A stretch of 64,000 bases of DNA from Cymbidium sinense (lineage: Eukaryota > Streptophyta > Magnoliopsida > Asparagales > Orchidaceae). The position numbers and the translations under genes are program-made. A model generated the notes under the pieces. The model did not search any database. It was not told where the DNA came from and was given only the letters and a program-made list of their open reading frames with translations. The stretch spans positions 6,844,976-6,908,975 of the forward strand of contig CM038215.1 in assembly GCA_021442155.1 (NCBI GenBank), written 5' to 3'. Positions 59,701 to 64,000 of the stretch are shown one piece after another. How positions within the stretch are numbered: the stretch's first letter is position 1; each line of letters opens with the position of its first letter.

Positions 59701-60343
59701 AATAGACTTAGAGAAGGAAGTGGAGCATAACATTAGATTTCATCCACAGTTCATTACTCCATTAAAACATATGGGTAGGATGACTTGACCTCCACCAGTG
59801 TGAGGAAGAGGCCGTCAGGACCCCGTGGGTGAAAACCTCATTATTGGCTACCCAATAGAACATATGTCATTGCTACCAGGAGTACACCTGCTATCCATAT
59901 AGACTTAGATTCTAATTCATAGGATGAGTCTTATATGGTTAGCACACCAACAAGCTCTTCTCAGTAGCGGATTCCTTTGGAGGTAAAACTTGAGTAAGAT
60001 ATCGATGAAGACCAGGATCCAAGGCAAAGCATAAGTGTATCAAAGCCTATATGTGAAATAGTTAGGCATTAGTTTGGAACCTTAGCTCTAACCCCACTTT
60101 GTCTCCAAAAAGGGTTTGGTTGTTTATGAAGCCCCAAGTCATCCACAATGTGAAGACTCTGAGGTTCTTTTTGAGCATCATCCCAAAGTTAAGAAGTTTA
60201 TGAGAAATGGAAGAATGATTCATATAAAGATTTAATAGAATTACCTTTGATTTATAATTCTACATTCATGAATTTGAAATGAAAGGGTTAAATCTGATGA
60301 TGGTCAAAGATGCACCAGAGTTTGAAGAGAATCATGGAAGCTC
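59701..60343 (+). pseudogene. Ty3/gypsy segment upstream of RT (gag/protease absent or unrecognisable)
   Basis: Pieces of plus-strand frame before the RT resemble the linker of Tat-type polyproteins: KKGLVVYEAPSHPQCEDSE then VLFEHHPKVKKF (about 60105-60200), followed by stops. No CCHC zinc knuckle and no protease DTG/DSG motif could be found between the purine tract and the RT. The roughly 640 bp available are also far too short for gag plus protease, so this part has been deleted or lost beyond recognition. Confidence 0.55.
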
Positions 60344-61440
60344 ATGGAATTCAACTTAGGAACTGAAGAATATCGACGCTCGACATACATCAATTCTTTA
60401 TTAAATGAAATTGAAACCAATGACTTAGTTAGGCTATTGATTGAGTGTAAGGACTGCTTTGCTGGAAATTATGATGAGATACATAGATTAGCTCCTGACG
60501 TAGTGGTCCATAAACTAGCAATAGAGCCTACTACTAACCCTATCAAGCAAGCACCTTGATGCATGCGATTAGGCATAGAACAATAGGTCATTTATGAAGT
60601 CAAAAAACTAATCGATGTTGGCATCATTCGAGAAGAAAAATACTCTACCTGGTTAGCCAGCATCATGACAGTTAAGAAAATGAATGGCCAAATTCACATA
60701 TACATCGATTTTTTAGATTTAAATAAGGCATGTCCAAAAGATGAATTTCAACTACCAATCCCAGAGTTAATGGTGCACATTACCTTATCTCATGTAGTCT
60801 TCTCTTTCATGGATGGCTCATATCGATATGACTAAATAAATGGCCCTTGAAGATGAAAGAAACACTACTTTTAGAATCGACAAATCTATTGCTATAAGGT
60901 CATGACTTTCAACCTTAAAAATGTCGATGGTACATACTAGTGGGCTATGATTTGAATCCTCGATGAACTCGTTCATCATCAAGTTGAGATCTATGTTGAT
61001 GATCTTGTGGTCAAAATTAGAGAAAATGAATACCATCTCTTTGACTTGAGAGTAGTTTTCAAATAATTAAGACAAATTAACCTCAAAATGAACCCCCTGA
61101 AGTGTGCATTTGGAGTATATTTAGCAAAATTCCTTGGGTTTGTTGTTTGACACCAATAAAATCAAAATCGATCTGGAGAAGATTAAGGAGATATTAGAAA
61201 TGCCACCCCCTAAAAGTTTTACTCAACTCAGAACATTCTAAGGGCGGTTGGCATATCTAAGATGCTTTATATCCAACCTATTGAGAAGATGTCAGGCATT
61301 CTTCGCACTTATTAAAAATGATGCTGATTTCAAGTGGGATGATAAGTGTGAGCATGCCTTCAAAGACATCAAGCATTACCTGATGATGCCACTAGTTCTA
61401 ACAGCCCTTATCCCACAAGCCACTCATACTTTACATTGCT
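60344..61440 (+). pseudogene. Ty3/gypsy reverse transcriptase domain (broken)
   Basis: Plus-strand motifs in order are: NLGTEEYRRSTYINSLLNEI and VRLLIECKDCFAGNYDEI (N-terminal RT linker), VVVHKLAIEPTTNPIKQAP, VKKLIDVGIIREEKYSTWLA, IYIDFLDLNKACPKDEF, VFSFMDGS, MALEDERN, YKVMTFNLKNVDGTY, YVDDLVVK (catalytic YVDD at 60992-61003), and NLKMNPLKCAFG. The catalytic pair is intact. The segment carries several stops (first after KQAP near 60559) and at least one frameshift near 60,838 (GSYRYD to MALED). The order and wording fit Ty3/gypsy elements of the Tat group. It follows the gag-less leader and precedes the first RNase H. Confidence 0.88.
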
Positions 61441-61800
61441 ACATTAGATGACTCACTTGGTGCTTTGTTGGCCCAAGCCAATGACAAAGGGAAAAAAAAT
61501 GCACTCTACTACCTCAGCCATCATCTATTCCCTAGCTTTAATCTTTGCATCCAAAAAGCTATAGCACTACATGCTTTCTCATAAGGTATACTTAATATCT
61601 AGAATCAATCCACTATAGTATCTCATGACACGGGCAAAGCTATCTGGGCGGTTGCAGGATGATCCATGATCTTCTCATAATTTGACATTACCTTTATATC
61701 CCTCCGTGCAGGACAAGACAAGAACTAGCAAATTTCTTAGCAACACACCCAATTCCTGCTGGCCCTCTGTTTAGTGATGATCTCCCTGATGAACAAATCC
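61441..61800 (+). pseudogene. Ty3/gypsy RNase H domain (broken)
   Basis: The plus strand reads TLDDSLGALLAQANDKGKKN and ALYYLSHHL from 61441, then in another frame HYMLSHKVYLISRINPL and LMTRAKLSGRLQ, and finally QELANFLATHPIPAGPLFSD with DLPDEQIL near 61.72-61.80 kb. This is the RT-linked RNase H and following spacer of gypsy elements. At least two frameshifts and a stop separate the parts, and the middle (Glu-containing) portion is weak. Confidence 0.8.
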
Positions 61801-61888
61801 TAGCATTCAACATTAGGAGATGTACTTTGATGGTGTGGCTTCCTCTCAAAGAGAAAAAGAACCACAATCTACTATTCCAAGATAGGCA

Positions 61889-62236
61889 GGGGTAGGAATA
61901 GTTCTCTTAACTCCAGACTATGATGTGATGAGATTCTCGTATCATCTATCCAATCCTTGCAACATAGAAGTTGAATTTTAGGCTCTGATTGTTGATCTAG
62001 AGTTAGCCATTACTCTAAGCAACCAAAACATCAATATTTTTTGGGATTCTCAGTTGGTTATCAACCAAATCACTGGGTCCTATAATGTTATAAAGCCTGA
62101 GCTCCATCACTATCACAAGTACACCATGGAGTTATCAGCCTAAATCCTAGAGGTTACCATTTATTAGATTCCTCGAGGAGAGAATGTTGTAGTGTATGAT
62201 TTAATCAAGCTTGCTAAGGAGTTAGTAAGTCTGGAG
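61889..62236 (+). pseudogene. Second, archaeal-type RNase H (aRH) of a Tat-group gypsy element
   Basis: Plus-strand reading from 61889 gives GVGIVLLTPDYDVMRFSYHL, CNIEVEF with ALIVDLELAITL after one stop, INIFWDSQLVINQITGSYN, ELHHYHKYTMELSA and IPRGENVVVYDLIKLAKEL. This is the additional RNase H found between RT-RNH and integrase in Tat/Ogre-type elements; its presence assigns the lineage. The NVAEY-like Glu region reads IEVEF, and the DSQLVINQ motif retains its Asp. Stops interrupt at least three places. Confidence 0.83.
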
Positions 62237-62586
62237 GATGAGTCCATATCAATAAAGGTCTAAAATAGACAAGTATTATCCCTCATTGATATTAAACTCT
62301 TCAAATAGTTCTATCTTAAAGGGGAGGTTACCATTGCCAAGAAGGATGAATAGTTAGATTAGAGGCAACCATTCATGGATTACATAAATAAAAAAAACTA
62401 CTTCAAGAGAAGTCTCAAGCCCATCAGATGAAGTAGAGAGCACTTTCCTATGCTCTTGTGGATGGTGTCTTGTACTGGCAGTCTTTCAATCACATGTGGT
62501 TACATTGTTTAAATAAGCATGAAGCCCGTAAGATCATGATCGAGGTACACTCAGGATTATGTGAAGATAACTAATCCATTTCAAAG

Positions 62587-63190
62587 ATGAAAGCCAAGAT
62601 CAAGAGACTAGGATACTATTGGTCATCGATGATCAAAGATTGCATGGATACGGCTAAGCAATGCCACCAATGTCAAATACACTGGCGCACAAAGAACCAC
62701 ACAACATTCTACATCTTACATTGGCCTCACACTACTATTCGAAAGTGTTGGGGTTCACATAGTGGATTTGATCGATCCTCCTTTCTCCAAGGGTCATCAG
62801 AACTTACGCATCAATACTTTTCCAAATGGGAAAGAGATTCCATTGATAGGTCACAACTCATGTGCTCTAGTTTTTAAGAGCCATATTGTTCTGAGTGCTC
62901 AAGAATTATATAATAATGGTACTGCATTCAAGAGCACCGAGATCAACAACTTTGCCTAGAGACACAACATAGATTGGAGATATTCTACCATCAGCTACAC
63001 AAGGGCAAACGGCTTAGCAAAATCCTTCAAAAAAGCTCTCATCCAAATATTAAAGAAGACACTCGATAATAACAAGTGATAGTGGCATGAGTAGTTAGTT
63101 GAAGCCTTGTGGGCCTACCACACCACAAATGGAACTCAAACTTTGTCTACTCCTTTCTCCTTACTGTATGGGTCTGAATACATTCTACCA
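62587..63190 (+). pseudogene. Ty3/gypsy integrase: zinc finger and catalytic core (dead)
   Basis: The integrase would join cDNA to host [27 protein letters not shown] (read in pieces from 62605) carries the CX2C of the HHCC finger. The core reads [13 protein letters not shown] (first Asp) from about 62759, then LYNNGTAFKST, where the second catalytic Asp of the usual DNG is Asn, and ANGLAKSFKKAL, where the catalytic Glu of NGxAE is Lys. WAYHTTNGTQTLSTPFSLLY follows. Frames change near 62760 and stops occur near 62958 and 63080. Two of the three catalytic residues are lost. Confidence 0.85.
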
Positions 63191-63540
63191 TTAGAAGTTT
63201 AACTCCCATCACTAAGGATAGTTGTGGGTAGCAAGATCACAATAGAGCAGAACATAAAGTTGTGGTTAGATGAGCTCGAAGGTTTGGAGGAGAGAGTCCA
63301 GAGTGCATGCCAAAACCTTGAGTTGTACAAAGCTAATATGTTGGTCCATCCTAGAGCTTTCCAAGTAGGAGAGCTTATTTTAGTTCTAAGGAGACCGTTT
63401 GTTGCCATCGTAAAATGGGAGGCAAGTTTGAACCCACCGGAAGGCCCTTTTATCATAGAGAAGGCCTACTAAAGAGGATCTTATCAGTTCATTAATCATA
63501 AGGGAGAGCACCCAATGCATCCAACTAATGGACTCTACTT
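63191..63540 (+). pseudogene. Ty3/gypsy integrase C-terminal part
   Basis: The open segment 63224-63472 contains KLWLDELEGLEERVQSACQN, LELYKAN, FQVGELILVLRRPF, KWEA and GPFIIEKAY. After a stop, GSYQFINHKGEHPMHPTNGL and YLNKYY complete the domain. The GPFxVxKxY and final LNKYY wording is typical of the C-terminal (GPY/F) module of plant gypsy integrases. It closes pol at about 63540. Confidence 0.83.
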
Positions 63541-64000
63541 AAATAAATATTATAAATCATGTTTAAAAATATTTATCATCAATGAAAATTCCATTTTTAA
63601 TTCAATCTCTTCCATGTTGAAAGTATTCTTATTTAAGAATCTACCACGATGTGTCTAGGGTAGGTGTAAGGAACCCGAGCTGTGCCCTATCCTTCATCGA
63701 CACAACACTAACACAAACTACACACAAGCATATAAAACAAACACATAACTTTTATCTCAAGCAACTTTGAGTTGAGATAATGCCCCCAATGGCACTCACT
63801 CATTAGCTGCTCTAGGTCAGGCTGATGAGCTACCCTATTAGTGTGTCACCCTAGTGGTCTTCTTGCTTTAGAGGATGTAAGTTTGGTAAAGTTTCCTTCT
63901 TTACTTTATCACTACACATCGAAGAGCGCCTTGTTAATTTGGTAGGCCTTACTGCATGGCAGGTAAGCTACCTCATGCTAACTTCATTTAAGAGGAAGTG
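63541..64000 (+). other. Sequence downstream of gypsy pol
   Basis: No gene is recognised. A perfect 9-bp inverted repeat, TTATCTCAA / TTGAGATAA (63752-63760 and 63772-63780) with an 11-nt loop, could form a small hairpin. This is where the region between pol and the 3' LTR should lie. The 3' LTR, if present, is outside the window. Confidence 0.4.

Noticed and set aside
59515..59733. 72-codon Phe/Leu-rich minus-strand frame
   Set aside because: It is the antisense of the A/G purine tract at 59606-59700; composition alone makes it open and hydrophobic.

Overview
The window is nuclear DNA of a flowering plant; the species cannot be named from sequence alone. The evidence for a plant is (i) about 41 kb of telomere-like DNA built on the Arabidopsis-type repeat TTTAGGG, (ii) a plant L1-type LINE with a DUF4283/zinc-knuckle ORF1 and a plant RNase H domain at the end of ORF2, (iii) repeated fragments of a plant glycine-rich RNA-binding protein (GR-RBP) gene, and (iv) a decayed Ty3/gypsy element with two RNase H domains (Tat-like). 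No intact, clearly functional host gene was found.

Layout. From 1 to about 54.7 kb the window is one satellite domain. Degenerate TTTAGGG tracts alternate with T/A-rich tracts (TTTA, TTTTA, TTTAGG variants), always with the G/T-rich strand on top. Many units restart at a T-run followed by a conserved non-telomeric 20-mer, AAATTAAGTAAACTGGTAGG and variants, which I call the anchor. Eight GR-RBP gene 3' fragments are embedded in the domain: six long ones at 6.5, 9.8, 14.3, 17.4, 46.9 and 49.0 kb, and two remnants at 52.6 and 54.7 kb. All lie on the minus strand with a T-run (reverse-complemented poly(A)) on the left. Three copies of one LINE family interrupt the domain, also all on the minus strand: a 5'-truncated copy at 1.2-3.9 kb, another at 24.8-26.4 kb, and a nearly full-length copy at 32.7-41.6 kb. 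Scattered blocks, mainly 20-24, 41.7-46 and 53.4-53.8 kb, are richer in C (GGCCTGG, GGGCCCAGGG, GCTCAG) and may be a sequencing or consensus artefact, or a separate satellite variant.

At about 54,774 the satellite stops abruptly inside the eighth GR-RBP fragment. From there to the end is different DNA: AT-rich sequence, a degenerate TTGGGTCAA-type region, a purine tract, and then a Ty3/gypsy pol region (RT, RNase H, second RNase H, integrase) full of stops and frameshifts, with no recognisable gag or protease.

How the parts relate (inference). The top strand is strongly T-rich and nearly C-free, so poly(A) RNAs primed by LINE endonuclease nicks would mostly insert in one orientation. That would explain why all LINE copies and GR-RBP fragments point the same way. 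The GR-RBP fragments share both end points and some internal stop codons, so after one founding retroposition they probably spread as passengers of satellite amplification. The best candidate for something undescribed is this composite satellite: telomere-like tracts, anchored AT-rich tracts and a captured RNA-binding-protein gene fragment.
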